Below are positions 9,285-19,003 of a stretch of 64,000 nucleotides of DNA, piece after piece. Below the pieces are notes generated by a model, which worked only from the letters and a program-made list of their open reading frames with translations, had not been told where the DNA came from and searched no databases. This stretch comes from DATBSL01 sp963729875 (lineage in GTDB: Bacteria > Acidobacteriota > Vicinamibacteria > Fen-336). Position numbers and translations under genes: made by a program. The stretch spans positions 620,001-684,000 of the forward strand of contig CAVSPR010000009.1 of assembly GCA_963729875.1 (NCBI GenBank). The letters are read 5' to 3'. Position 1 is the stretch's first letter, and every line of letters starts with the position of its first letter.

Positions 9285-10225
9285 TGCGCCGGTGGTTCCT
9301 CGCCGCCCTCCTGGTGGCGGTCGCTGTCGTCGTGGCCTGGCTGGCACTCGCACCAGGGCCGAAGCTGCCGCCCGGGATCACTGGTGCCATCGCGTTCGTG
9401 AGCGACCGGGACGGCACGCCCGCTCTCTACTGGCGCCGCCTGCCGCGGGACCGCGACCGCCGTCTCACGTTCGGGAGCGAGGCGGTGGGTGAGCCAGCGG
9501 TCTCGCCCGACGGCACCCGCGTCGCCTTCTCGATGAACGGGCGGATCGGCGTCGTGGCCGTGGCGAGCGGGGACGTGCGCATCCTCACCCTCGGTGTCGA
9601 CTGGAAGGACGCCCAGCCGGCGTGGCTGCCCGACGGCCGGCGAATGGTCGTCTCGGCGCGGCGCCGGGCGGGCGAGCCGGCCGGCCTGCAGCTGCTCGTG
9701 GTTGCGGAGCAGCTGCTCGGCCCCTCGGCCGACGGCGCGGTGGCGCGGCACCCGCTCACCCAGCCGCGCGCGGGCGACGACACGAGCCCGTCCGCGAGCC
9801 CCGACGGGAACTTCGTGGCCTTCGTCCGCGAGGAGCACCTCATGCGGGTGGACCTGTCCGACGGGCGCGTGCGGCGCCTCACCGGCGGGTTCAAGCGGGA
9901 GCGCTCGCCGCGCTTCCTGCCCTCGGGCCGCATCGTCTGCGCCTGGAGCGAGGGCAAGCGGCACGGCCTCGACGTGATCGACGCCGAGGGGAAGGGCCGC
10001 GAGACGCTGGCCGAGGGCGGGGTGCTCTACCGCACGGTCGCGCCCTCCCCGGACGGGCGCTTCCTCGCCGCGACCCTCACCTGGGACGCGGGGATCCGCC
10101 CCCTCGACGCCCTCCTCGGCTCGCAGAAGGAGGAGGTGCGGCTCCTCGACGCCACGGGGCGCGAGCTCGGCCGGCTCGAGGCCTCGCGACGGCACGCCAA
10201 CCACTCGCCCGACTGGGGGCGTTGA
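9284..10225 (+). CDS. Membrane-anchored TolB/WD40-like beta-propeller protein
   Basis: 313 residues. An N-terminal membrane segment or uncleaved signal (WFLAALLVAVAVVVAWLALA) is followed by repeated propeller blades with the hallmark SPDGTRVAF, LPDGRRMVV, SPDGNFVAF, SPDGRFLAA. This is the PD40/TolB-like repeat class; such proteins sit in the periplasm and bind partners, no enzyme site is visible. It is not the classic TolB of the Tol-Pal system, which has an extra N-terminal domain. The start overlaps the VapC stop and nothing separates the three genes. Confidence 0.75.
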   Translation: MRRWFLAALLVAVAVVVAWLALAPGPKLPPGITGAIAFVSDRDGTPALYWRRLPRDRDRRLTFGSEAVGEPAVSPDGTRVAFSMNGRIGVVAVASGDVRILTLGVDWKDAQPAWLPDGRRMVVSARRRAGEPAGLQLLVVAEQLLGPSADGAVARHPLTQPRAGDDTSPSASPDGNFVAFVREEHLMRVDLSDGRVRRLTGGFKRERSPRFLPSGRIVCAWSEGKRHGLDVIDAEGKGRETLAEGGVLYRTVAPSPDGRFLAATLTWDAGIRPLDALLGSQKEEVRLLDATGRELGRLEASRRHANHSPDWGR

Positions 10226-10267
10226 CGAGCGGGAGGCGGAGGTATGATCCGAAGGGAGGTCACGTCC

Positions 10268-10435
10268 ATGGCCGTCTGCCCCGAGTGCGAAGCCGACGTC
10301 GAGATGGACGAGTTCGACGTGGACAAGGGCGAGATCATCAGCTGCCCCGAGTGCGGGGTGGAGCTGGAGGTGGTCGGGCTCTCCCCGCTGCAGCTCGACC
10401 TCGCCCCGCAGGACGAGGAGGACTGGAACGAGTGA
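10268..10435 (+). CDS. LysW-like amino-group carrier protein
   Basis: 55-residue acidic protein with a zinc-ribbon pair (CPEC near 4-7 and CPEC near 31-34) and the C-terminal ending EEDWNE. LysW/ArgW proteins carry lysine or arginine precursors on the alpha-carboxylate side chain of a C-terminal Glu in the motif EDWGE; here Gly is replaced by Asn but the final Glu is kept. GGGAGGT at about 10255-10261 supports the ATG at 10268; an upstream ATG at 10244 lies inside a TATGAT -10-like element. Its stop overlaps the GTG of larE. No LysX/ArgX-type ligase is nearby, which is unusual. Confidence 0.75.
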   Translation: MAVCPECEADVEMDEFDVDKGEIISCPECGVELEVVGLSPLQLDLAPQDEEDWNE

Positions 10436-11264
10436 CGGACCCCGCGGATCTGGCGGCGAAGCGCGAGCGGCTCGAGGCCGTCCTGCGCGAGATGGGCTCG
10501 GTGCTCGTGGCCTACTCCGGCGGGGTGGACAGCGCCTACCTGGCGGTGGCGGCCCACCGCGCCCTGGGAGAACGCGCGCTGGCGGTGACCGCGGACTCGG
10601 AATCGCTGTCCGCCGAGCAGCGCGAGCTCGCCCTCGAGGTGGCCCGGCGCTTCGGCTTCCCGCACCGGCTGGTTGCGACCCGCGAGATCGACAACCCCCT
10701 CTACGCGCGCAACGACGCAGAGCGCTGCTACCACTGCAAGTCGGAGCTGTTCCGCCACCTGGCGCCGATCGCGCTCGCCGAGGGGTTCCGGCAGGTGGCC
10801 TACGGCCTCATCGTGGACGACCTCACCGACTTCCGCCCCGGGCAGCGGGCGGCGGCGGAGGCGGGCGTGCGCGCCCCGCTCGCCGAGGCGGGCCTCTCCA
10901 AGGAGGACGTGCGCGAGCTCTCGCGCGAGCTGGGGCTGCCCACCGCCGACCTGCCCGCCTCGCCCTGCCTCGCCTCCCGCCTGCCCTACGGCACCCCGTC
11001 ACCCTCGAGGCCCTGCGGCGCGTGGAGCGCGCGGAGGCGGCGGTGCGGGCCCTGGGCTTCCGCGAGCTGCGCGTGCGCCACCTGGGCGACGGCGCGCGCG
11101 TCGAGATCGCCCGCGAGGAGATGGGCCGCCTCGACGACGGCCTGCGCGCCGCCGTGCTCGCGGCCGTGCGCGCCGCCGGCTACGCCGCGGCCACGATCGA
11201 CCCCGAGGGCTACCGCCGCGGCCGGCTCAACGACGCGCTGCGCGTGGTCTCGGTCACTGCCTGA
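10432..11264 (+). CDS. larE: ATP-dependent sacrificial sulfur transferase LarE (one frameshift)
   Basis: LarE adenylates and then sulfurates pyridinium biscarboxylic acid mononucleotide to build the nickel-pincer cofactor of lactate racemase-type enzymes, in many species giving up its own cysteine sulfur. PP-loop ATPase motif SGGVDS at residues 29-34, YHCKSELF near 101, and Cys179 in SPCLASRLPYG, the position of the sacrificial cysteine. The frame breaks near 10993: one missing base separates PYGTP from VTLEALRRVERAEAAVRALG, after which the C-terminal domain runs to the TGA at 11264 (RLNDALRVVSVTA). GTG start overlaps the LysW-like stop. No larB or larC is in the window. Confidence 0.88.
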
Positions 11265-11293
11265 GCGGGCGGGGATCGGGTATATGATGCAGA

Positions 11294-11319
11294 AGGGCGG
11301 GCAGCGTCCGCCCTGGAGG
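11294..11319 (+). promoter_or_regulatory. Hairpin touching the tatA ribosome binding site
   Basis: AGGGCGG (11294-11300) pairs with CCGCCCT (11308-11314) around a 7-base loop, and the Shine-Dalgarno GGAGG starts on the very next base (11315-11319), 5 bases before the tatA ATG. Upstream at 11280-11289 is a TATATGAT -10-like element. The stem could be part of a short leader that tunes tatA translation, or a weak terminator of larE. Confidence 0.4.
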
Positions 11320-11324
11320 CGAAC

Positions 11325-11492
11325 ATGTTCGGTCTCGGCGTCCCCGAGTTGCTCCTCATCCTCGTGATCGTCGTCCTGATCTTCGGAGCCGGGCGTCTTC
11401 CGCAGCTCGGGAAGGGCATCGGCGAGGGCATACGCAACTTCAAGCAGTCGATCCGCGGCGAGGAGCCGGGGGACGACAACAAGAAGGTCTGA
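11325..11492 (+). CDS. tatA: Sec-independent protein translocase subunit TatA/TatE
   Basis: 55-residue protein that forms the pore-like assembly of the twin-arginine translocation system for folded proteins. It shows the family signature in full: a short N-terminus (MFGLGVPEL), one membrane helix (LLILVIVVLIFGAGRLPQL), the hinge with FGAGRLP, an amphipathic helix (GKGIGEGIRNFKQSI) and an acidic tail. GGAGG lies 5 bases before the start. tatB and tatC are not in the window. Two proteins in the window carry Tat-type signals (44155 and 51095). Confidence 0.93.
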   Translation: MFGLGVPELLLILVIVVLIFGAGRLPQLGKGIGEGIRNFKQSIRGEEPGDDNKKV

Positions 11493-11568
11493 CCCCAGGC
11501 ACGCGCCCACCCGCGGGAGGCGGCCGCCCGAGCCTGAGGGGCGGCCCACGGCGCAGAGGAGGTTCGGG

Positions 11569-12325
11569 ATGAAGAAGACGGCTCTCGTCGTTCTGGCCCT
11601 GGCCACGATCGCCACCTTCGCCGCCTGCGGCAAGAAGACGCCCCGGCGCCGCCGCCTCCCCCGCCCCCGTCGCCCCCGAGGCGCCGCCTCCGGCTCCGCC
11701 GCCGCCGCCCAGGCCCGAGGTGGCCCCGGTCGTGGACGAGTACGCGCGCATCAAGGCGATGAGCGCGGAGGAGATCGAGAAGTCGGGCCTCCTCGCCGAG
11801 GTCTACTTCGACTTCGACAAGGCCGAGATCCGCGAGGCCGACCGGGCCACCCTCGCGAAGAACGCCGACGCCCTGAAGCGGTTCGACTTCCTCCGCGTCA
11901 CGGTCGAGGGCCACTGCGACGAGCGCGGGACCGTCGAGTACAACCTCGCCCTCGGCGAGCGGCGCGCGAGGGCCGCCTACGACTACCTCGTGTCCCTCGG
12001 CGTGCCCGCCGACCGCCTCAAGACCGTCTCCTACGGCAAGGAGGTCCCGGTCTGCACGCAGTCCACCGAGGAGTGCTGGCAGCGAAACCGCCGAGCACAC
12101 CTCACGGTGACCGGCAAGACGAAGTACGCCGCGGGGGTGTGGGGGGCGCAAGCCCCCCACCCTCTCCGCCCCGCCCTCGCCCGCCCCGCAAAGCCGTATC
12201 CCCGCAAGGCCCCGTGGAAGGCCGGCGTCGTCGTTGCGTCGACCGCCGGCGACGCCCCCGTTCTGTTGACACCCCTGGGCCTTTGCCTTCTAATCCCCTG
12301 TCTGGAGGGGATTTGTACGCCTTGA
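11569..12325 (+). CDS. pal: Peptidoglycan-associated lipoprotein Pal / OmpA family (frameshifted)
   Basis: Outer-membrane lipoprotein that binds peptidoglycan. ATG 11569 (behind GAGGAGG) starts a lipoprotein signal with lipobox TFAAC, then a Pro/Ala-rich linker. The frame breaks in a C run near 11645 (one base missing); afterwards an OmpA_C domain follows: VYFDFDKAEIREADRATL, then VEGHCDERGTVEYNLALGERRA with the Asp and Arg that hold diaminopimelate, and the Cys pair typical of Pal (VCTQSTEECW). The family normally stops soon after RRAHLTVTG; here the frame runs on for about 70 odd residues through a hairpin and a promoter to 12325, so the true stop, near 12110-12130, was probably lost to a second error. 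Confidence 0.82.
12139..12160 (+). terminator. Strong hairpin with GCAA tetraloop after the pal domain
   Basis: GTGGGGGGC (12139-12147) pairs perfectly with GCCCCCCAC (12152-12160) around the tetraloop GCAA. It follows the end of the conserved Pal domain. No T run follows (the next bases are CCTCTCCGCC), so it may need Rho or act as an RNA 3' end; it also marks where the pal gene probably ends. Confidence 0.5.
12266..12294 (+). promoter_or_regulatory. Strong sigma-70-type promoter before the kinase gene
   Basis: TTGACA (12266-12271), a 17-base spacer and TCTAAT (12289-12294, 5 of 6 to TATAAT). This is the closest match to the classic consensus that I found in the window. Transcription would start near 12301, some 25-40 bases before the kinase start. 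Confidence 0.7.
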
Positions 12326-12326
12326 G

Positions 12327-14670
<2,344 letters not shown>

Positions 14671-14734
14671 CCGCGGCCCCGTCCCGTGGCGGCGCGGGCG
14701 CCCCTCCGCTAAGATGAAGACGTCGGAGGGCCTG

Positions 14735-15235
14735 ATGAAGAAGGTGCTGGCGCCGGCGCTCGTTCTCCTGTGTCTCGCGGCGGCCCCCGCCCGAGCGGAC
14801 GACCCGCCCTCGCTCGAGCACCAGCCCGCCCTGTGCACGGTGCCGGACAAGCCCATCGCCCTGTGCGCCTCGATCAGCGACGACGGCAGCGTGGCCACCG
14901 CCCGGCTCTACTTCCGGCGCGGCGGCGAGGACTACTACGCGTTCGTGAACATGGCCTTCACCGGCGTCAACTACTGCGGCACCGTGCCCGGCCCGCGGGA
15001 GAAGGCGAGGGCGGTCGAGTACTACGTGCAGGCCGTGGACGACGCCTACCAGCCGACCCGCACGAGCACCTTCCGCCTCCCCGTCCAGCCCGAGGGCGTC
15101 TGCGAGTTCCCGCCGCTCGAGAAGGACGCCGCGAAGGCCGCGGCCATCCGGGTGATCGCCACCAACCGCAAGCAGGGGAAGAAGCTCGACGAGGGCTTCA
15201 ACCCGGCCGGCGTCACGTTTGTCCCGCTTCCCTGA
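14735..15235 (+). CDS. Secreted protein of unknown function
   Basis: 166 residues with a clear signal peptide (MKKVLAPALVLLCLAAAPARA). The mature part contains three to four Cys (LCTVPDKPIALCASI, NYCGTVPG, GVCEFPP) that could form disulfides, and a beta-rich pattern resembling fibronectin-like periplasmic proteins (RAVEYYVQAVDDAYQPTRTS). I do not recognise a named family. ATG 14735 is chosen because GGAGG lies about 6 bases upstream and the signal peptide begins there; an ATG at 14714 would put an odd hydrophilic stretch first. TAAGAT at 14710-14715 may be the -10 element. It overlaps the next gene by 17 bases. Confidence 0.7.
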   Translation: MKKVLAPALVLLCLAAAPARADDPPSLEHQPALCTVPDKPIALCASISDDGSVATARLYFRRGGEDYYAFVNMAFTGVNYCGTVPGPREKARAVEYYVQAVDDAYQPTRTSTFRLPVQPEGVCEFPPLEKDAAKAAAIRVIATNRKQGKKLDEGFNPAGVTFVPLP

Positions 15236-16044
15236 CGTCCTCGCCGCCGCCGTCGGCGTCCTCGCGGCGTCCGCGCCGGCGTGGGCGCAGGCGGTCCTCG
15301 ACGTGTCCGGGTCGGTCGTCGCCGTGGCCCCGCGCCTCGAGGTGCGGGTGGAGATCGCGAACCGCGGCGACCGGCCCGCCACGCCGCTCGATGTCTCGGG
15401 GGAGCTGCTCGGCGAGCGGCGCGAGGCGCGGCTCGCCACCGGCGTACCCCCGGGCGGCACCGGCGCCGTTCGCCTCGACTTCGCCGCCGCGGGCGGTCGG
15501 CCGGGCGTCCATGCCCTGACGCTGCTCCTCGAGCACCCCGTGGACGGCACGCCCGACGCCGCCGGCAACCCGCCGGTGGCCAGCCAGCGAGCCTGGCTGC
15601 TCCTCGCCCTCGGCGGCGCGAGCCCAGAGGAGGCGGTGCACCTCGCCGCGGAGCCGCTTGCCCTCGACGTGAAGGGCGGCCTGGCCGTGCGCGCGGAGAG
15701 CGCGGACGGCCGGCCCCACCCGGTGCGCCTGCGGGTGCTCACCGCGCGCGGCTTGCGCGCGGAAGGAGAGGCGGTCGAGGTGGCCGTGCCGGCGTCGGGC
15801 TCGGCCACGGCCCGCCTGCCCCTGGTGCGGGCGGGCGCCCCGCGCGGCAGCCGCCACGCCGTCCTGGTGGTGGCCGAGGCCCTCGACGGGCCCCTGGCGC
15901 GGACGACCGTCCTCGCCGCGCCGGTGGACCTGGCACCCGATTCCCTCCCTCCTGCCCCGGCTGCACGTGCCGCTCTTCGTCCTCGGCCTGGCCCTCGTCG
16001 CGGTGGCGCTCCTCTTCGAGGCCTCGCGCCGACTCCGCACTTGA
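15219..16044 (+). CDS. Secreted, C-terminally membrane-anchored protein of unknown function (one frameshift)
   Basis: About 274 residues. TTG at 15219 gives MSRFPDVLAAAVGVLAASAPAWA, a signal peptide, followed by a beta-sandwich-like region (SGSVVAVAPRLEVRVEIANRG). Near 15950 the frame changes by one base; the new frame supplies LHVPLFVLGLALVAVALLFEASRRL, a membrane helix with a basic end, and a stop at 16042-16044. So the intact product would be held in the membrane by its C-terminus with the body outside. No family recognised. Its stop codon lies inside the -35 element of the next promoter. Confidence 0.6.
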
Positions 16045-16070
16045 CACTCCTTCCGACCCCAACCTATGGT
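16041..16070 (+). promoter_or_regulatory. Promoter of the J-like gene, leaderless spacing
   Basis: TTGACA (16041-16046), an 18-base spacer and TATGGT (16065-16070), with only 9 bases before the ATG at 16080 and no ribosome binding site. The TGA stop of the upstream gene (16042-16044) is embedded in the -35 hexamer. Confidence 0.65.
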
Positions 16071-16079
16071 GTATCTCGG

Positions 16080-16648
16080 ATGGAGAAGCCCAAGGACTAT
16101 TACCAGCTTCTCGGAGTGCCCCGGGACGCGAGCCTGACCGCCATCAAGCGGGCCTTCAAGCGGCTCGCGCGGCGATTCGAACCGGCGAGAGCCGGGGCCG
16201 CGCTCGACGCCTTCGCGGAGCTCCAGGCGGCCTACGAAACGCTGACCGACGCGGAGCAGCGGCGCCGCTACGACGACGAGCTCGGCGGAGAGGACCGCGG
16301 GGCGGCCGTCGACTGGTCCCTGGTGCGACGTCCCGCGGCGGGGGACCTGCGGCGGCCGTTCGCCCCCACGAGCCTCACCGCGGAGCTCCTCGTGCGCCCG
16401 GAGGAGGCGGCGGCGGGCACCGTCCTCTCGATCGACGTGCCCGTGACCGCCACCTGCGACGCCTGCGGCGGCACGGGGGGAGCGTCTTCGACTGCGGCCG
16501 CTGCCAGGGCGAAGGGAAGGTGGCCCGGCGTCTCCCGGTCCCGGTGCACGTCCCGCCGGGGCTGCGCGACGGGGTCGTCTTCCAGGTGCGGACCGACGAC
16601 CCGGCCGTGCCGTCCATCCTGCTGACCGTCCACGTCCGACGGGTCTGA
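16080..16648 (+). CDS. J-domain-like protein with zinc-finger motif, HPD lost (one frameshift)
   Basis: Residues 5-70 follow the J-domain of DnaJ (DYYQLLGVPRDASLTAIKRAFKRLARRF, then a helix ending EQRRRYDDEL). The His-Pro-Asp tripeptide needed to stimulate DnaK is replaced by Glu-Pro-Ala (residues 34-36). A two-motif zinc finger follows (CDACGGTG and CGRCQGEG) and a short DnaJ C-terminal-like strand region (PVHVPPGLRDGVVFQV). The frame breaks near 16480 where the sequence has six G and seven would restore the frame. About 189 residues, half of a normal DnaJ with only half the zinc finger. Probably a DnaJ-derived factor that does not activate Hsp70. Confidence 0.75.
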
Positions 16649-16700
16649 GCCGGGCCGCCTTTTGCGGGGCCACAGGGCCTCGCGCATAATGCGCACACCG

Positions 16701-17273
16701 ATGAACGCGGACGACATCCGCAGGATCGTCGCCGACAGTGTCAGCCTGAAGGAGCGCTTCTTCGCGGCGAGCGCCCCCCTCCTGCTCGAGGTCGGCCGAC
16801 GGATGGCCGAGAGCCTGCTCGCCGGCGGGCGGGTGCTCGCCTTCGGCAACGGCGGCTCGGCTGCCGACGCCCAGCACTTCGTGGCGGAGCTCGTGGGCCG
16901 CTTCCAGCGCGAGCGCGCGGGCCTCTCCGCGATCGCCCTCACGACGGACCCGTCCGTCGTGACCTCGGTCGGGAACGACATGGGCTTCGCCGCGATCTTC
17001 CGCCGGCAGGTCGAGGCCCACGGCCGGCCCGGCGACGTCGCCCTCGGCATCAGCACCTCCGGCCGCTCGCCCAACGTGATCGAGGCCCTTCGCGCGGCCC
17101 GCCAGCGCGGGCTCCTCACGGTCGGCCTGACCGGCAACGGCGGCGGCGAGCTGGCCGGCCTCGTCCACCACCTCGTCGACGTGCCGCACGGCGACACCCA
17201 GCGCATCCAGGAGGTGCACTCGATGGTGCTCCACGTCCTGTGCCAGGTCATCGAGGAGGCGGCGCCCCGCTGA
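16701..17273 (+). CDS. gmhA: Phosphoheptose isomerase (SIS domain)
   Basis: Isomerises sedoheptulose 7-phosphate to D-glycero-D-manno-heptose 7-phosphate, the first step to the LPS core heptose. 190 residues, normal size. SIS-domain motifs are present: AFGNGGSAADAQHF near 50, TSVGNDMGF near 89, ISTSGRSPNV near 118, and QRIQEVHSMVLH near 173, which supplies the metal-binding Gln and His. The DnaA-binding homologue DiaA is a less likely alternative. ATG 16701 fits the family start; CATAAT at 16685-16690 with TTGCGG 17 bases upstream stands 10 bases before it. Its stop overlaps the next start (TGATG). Confidence 0.9.
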   Translation: MNADDIRRIVADSVSLKERFFAASAPLLLEVGRRMAESLLAGGRVLAFGNGGSAADAQHFVAELVGRFQRERAGLSAIALTTDPSVVTSVGNDMGFAAIFRRQVEAHGRPGDVALGISTSGRSPNVIEALRAARQRGLLTVGLTGNGGGELAGLVHHLVDVPHGDTQRIQEVHSMVLHVLCQVIEEAAPR

Positions 17274-18238
17274 TGGGACGGCCTCTCTCCCTCGACCGGG
17301 TCGCGACCTACCCCCTCGCGTCGAGGAAGAGCAGGGTCGACCGCGCGCAGCTCGGCCGGGTCCACCGGCGCGGGGACGGCTTCGCCCGCTTCCTGGACGG
17401 GCTGCCCCGGGTCCTCGCCGGCGGGACGCTGCGCGCGCTGCGCGACGAGGTCCTGCGGGCCCGCGCCCGCCGCCGGCCCGTCATCTGGGGCATGGGCGCC
17501 CACGTGATCAAGGTCGGCCTCTCCCCGGTCCTGATCGACCTCATGGAGCGGGGCCTCGTCACCGCGATCGCCCTCAACGGGGCGGGGGTCGTCCACGACT
17601 TCGAGCTCGCGGTGGCCGGGCAGACCTCGGAGGACGTCGAGGCGGGGCTCGGCTCGGGGGCCTTCGGCATGGCCCGTGAGACCGGCGAGGAGGTGAACCG
17701 GGCGACCGTCGAGGGAGACCGCGACGGACTCGGCCTCGGCGCCGCGGTCGGGCGCCACCTCGCCACGCGCCGTCCCCGCCCCCGCCACCTCGACCTGAGC
17801 CTGCTCGCCGCGGCGTGGCGGCTCGGGGTCCCGGCGACGGTGCACGTCGCGGTCGGGACCGACGTCGTCCACATGCACCCGGCCTGCGACCCGGCCGCCC
17901 TCGGCCGGGCGACGCACCTCGACTTCCGCCTCTTCGCGGGCGAGGTCGCGCGGCTCGGCGGGGGCGGCGTCTACCTGAACGTGGGCTCGGCGGTCGTGCT
18001 GCCCGAGGTGTTCCTCAAGGCGGTGACCCTCGCGCGCAACCTCGGGCACCGGCTCGACGACTTCGCCACCGCCAACCTCGATTTCATCCAGTCCTACCGG
18101 CCCGGCACGAACGTCGTGGAGAGGCCGGTGAAGGGAACCGGGCGGGGCTACCGCCTGACCGGCCACCACGAGCTCCTCGTCCCGCTCCTCGCGGCGGCGC
18201 TGGTGGAGAAGGCCGGCCGAAGGGGGGGCACACGGTGA
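17273..18238 (+). CDS. Deoxyhypusine-synthase-like protein, function unknown
   Basis: 321 residues. The middle part resembles the deoxyhypusine synthase fold: PVIWGMGAHVIKVGLSPVLIDL near 75 and ALNGAGVVHDFELAVAG near 102, then AVGTDVVHMHP near 205 and LNVGSAVVLPEVFLK near 245. Bacterial members of this fold make spermidine-type products or have no known role. I do not see the C-terminal Trp-Gly-Lys that carries the reaction in true deoxyhypusine synthase, so the chemistry may differ. It is translationally coupled to gmhA on one side (TGATG) and the DUF4388 gene on the other (GTGA). Confidence 0.6.
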   Translation: MGRPLSLDRVATYPLASRKSRVDRAQLGRVHRRGDGFARFLDGLPRVLAGGTLRALRDEVLRARARRRPVIWGMGAHVIKVGLSPVLIDLMERGLVTAIALNGAGVVHDFELAVAGQTSEDVEAGLGSGAFGMARETGEEVNRATVEGDRDGLGLGAAVGRHLATRRPRPRHLDLSLLAAAWRLGVPATVHVAVGTDVVHMHPACDPAALGRATHLDFRLFAGEVARLGGGGVYLNVGSAVVLPEVFLKAVTLARNLGHRLDDFATANLDFIQSYRPGTNVVERPVKGTGRGYRLTGHHELLVPLLAAALVEKAGRRGGTR

Positions 18239-18984
18239 AGAGCCAGGGCCGCCTCGAGGAGCAGGACTTCCCGGACCTCCTCCGGGAGCTGAGCCAGCAG
18301 AGGTGGACGGGCGTCCTGCGGCTCGAGAAGGACGCAGAGCGGATCGGCATCACCGCCGAGGACGGACACCTCGTGTTCGCCTCGACCTCGAACGCCGACT
18401 ACCGGCTCGGCCCCCGGCTCCTCCGCCGCGGGGTGATCACCCTGCGCCAGATGGAGGACGCGGGGAGGGCCATGACGCCGGGCAAGCGCTTCGGGGCCGT
18501 CCTCGTGGACCTGGGCTTCCTCGAGCCGAAGGAGCTGGTCCGCGGCGTCGTCGACCAGACCCGCGACATCATTCTCCTCGCCTTCCACTGGACGGCGGGC
18601 CAGTACGCCCTCGAGCCGGGGGACGCCCCCGGCGAGGCGATCACGCTCAACATGAGCACGCCGCAGCTCATCCTCGACGGCATCTCGCAGATCGAGGCCT
18701 GGAGCCGGGTCGAGCGCGGGTCGGGCGGGATCGAGGCGCGCTACGCGCCGGTGGCGGGCAGCGAGGGCCTCTTCAAGCAGCTCACGCTCGACGTCGACCA
18801 GGCGGGGCTCCTCCGCTCGGTCAAGGGCGCCCGCGACGTCGAGGCGCTCTGCGCGGAGTCCGTCCTCACCCACTTCGAGGTCTGCCGCAACCTCTGGGCC
18901 TTCCGCGTGATCGGCCTCGTCCGGCGCCTGGAGGCGGCCACCCCGCTCGACGAGGACGGCCTCGAGTTCGTGCTGCCGGCGTGA
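18235..18984 (+). CDS. DUF4388 (PatA/PilZ-region-like) protein
   Basis: 249 residues, no signal or membrane segment. The start (DFPDLLRELSQQRWTGVLRLEKD near 9-31, then GHLVFASTSNADYRLGPRLLRRGVIT) matches the DUF4388 module found in gliding- and signalling-related proteins of deltaproteobacteria and Acidobacteriota. A second copy of the theme (RFGAVLVDLGFLEPKELVRGVVDQ, then LLAFHWTAGQYAL) follows. By family these are cytoplasmic regulators, often associated with two-component systems; the partner here is unknown. GTG start overlaps the upstream stop. Confidence 0.7.
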   Translation: MKSQGRLEEQDFPDLLRELSQQRWTGVLRLEKDAERIGITAEDGHLVFASTSNADYRLGPRLLRRGVITLRQMEDAGRAMTPGKRFGAVLVDLGFLEPKELVRGVVDQTRDIILLAFHWTAGQYALEPGDAPGEAITLNMSTPQLILDGISQIEAWSRVERGSGGIEARYAPVAGSEGLFKQLTLDVDQAGLLRSVKGARDVEALCAESVLTHFEVCRNLWAFRVIGLVRRLEAATPLDEDGLEFVLPA

Positions 18985-19003
18985 CGCCCAGGCGAGGGGG
19001 CCG

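Noticed and set aside
10244..10267. ATG at 10244 as start of the LysW-like gene
   Set aside because: It lies inside a TATGAT -10-like hexamer and would add IRREVTS before the zinc ribbon; ATG 10268 has GGGAGGT upstream and gives the family start.
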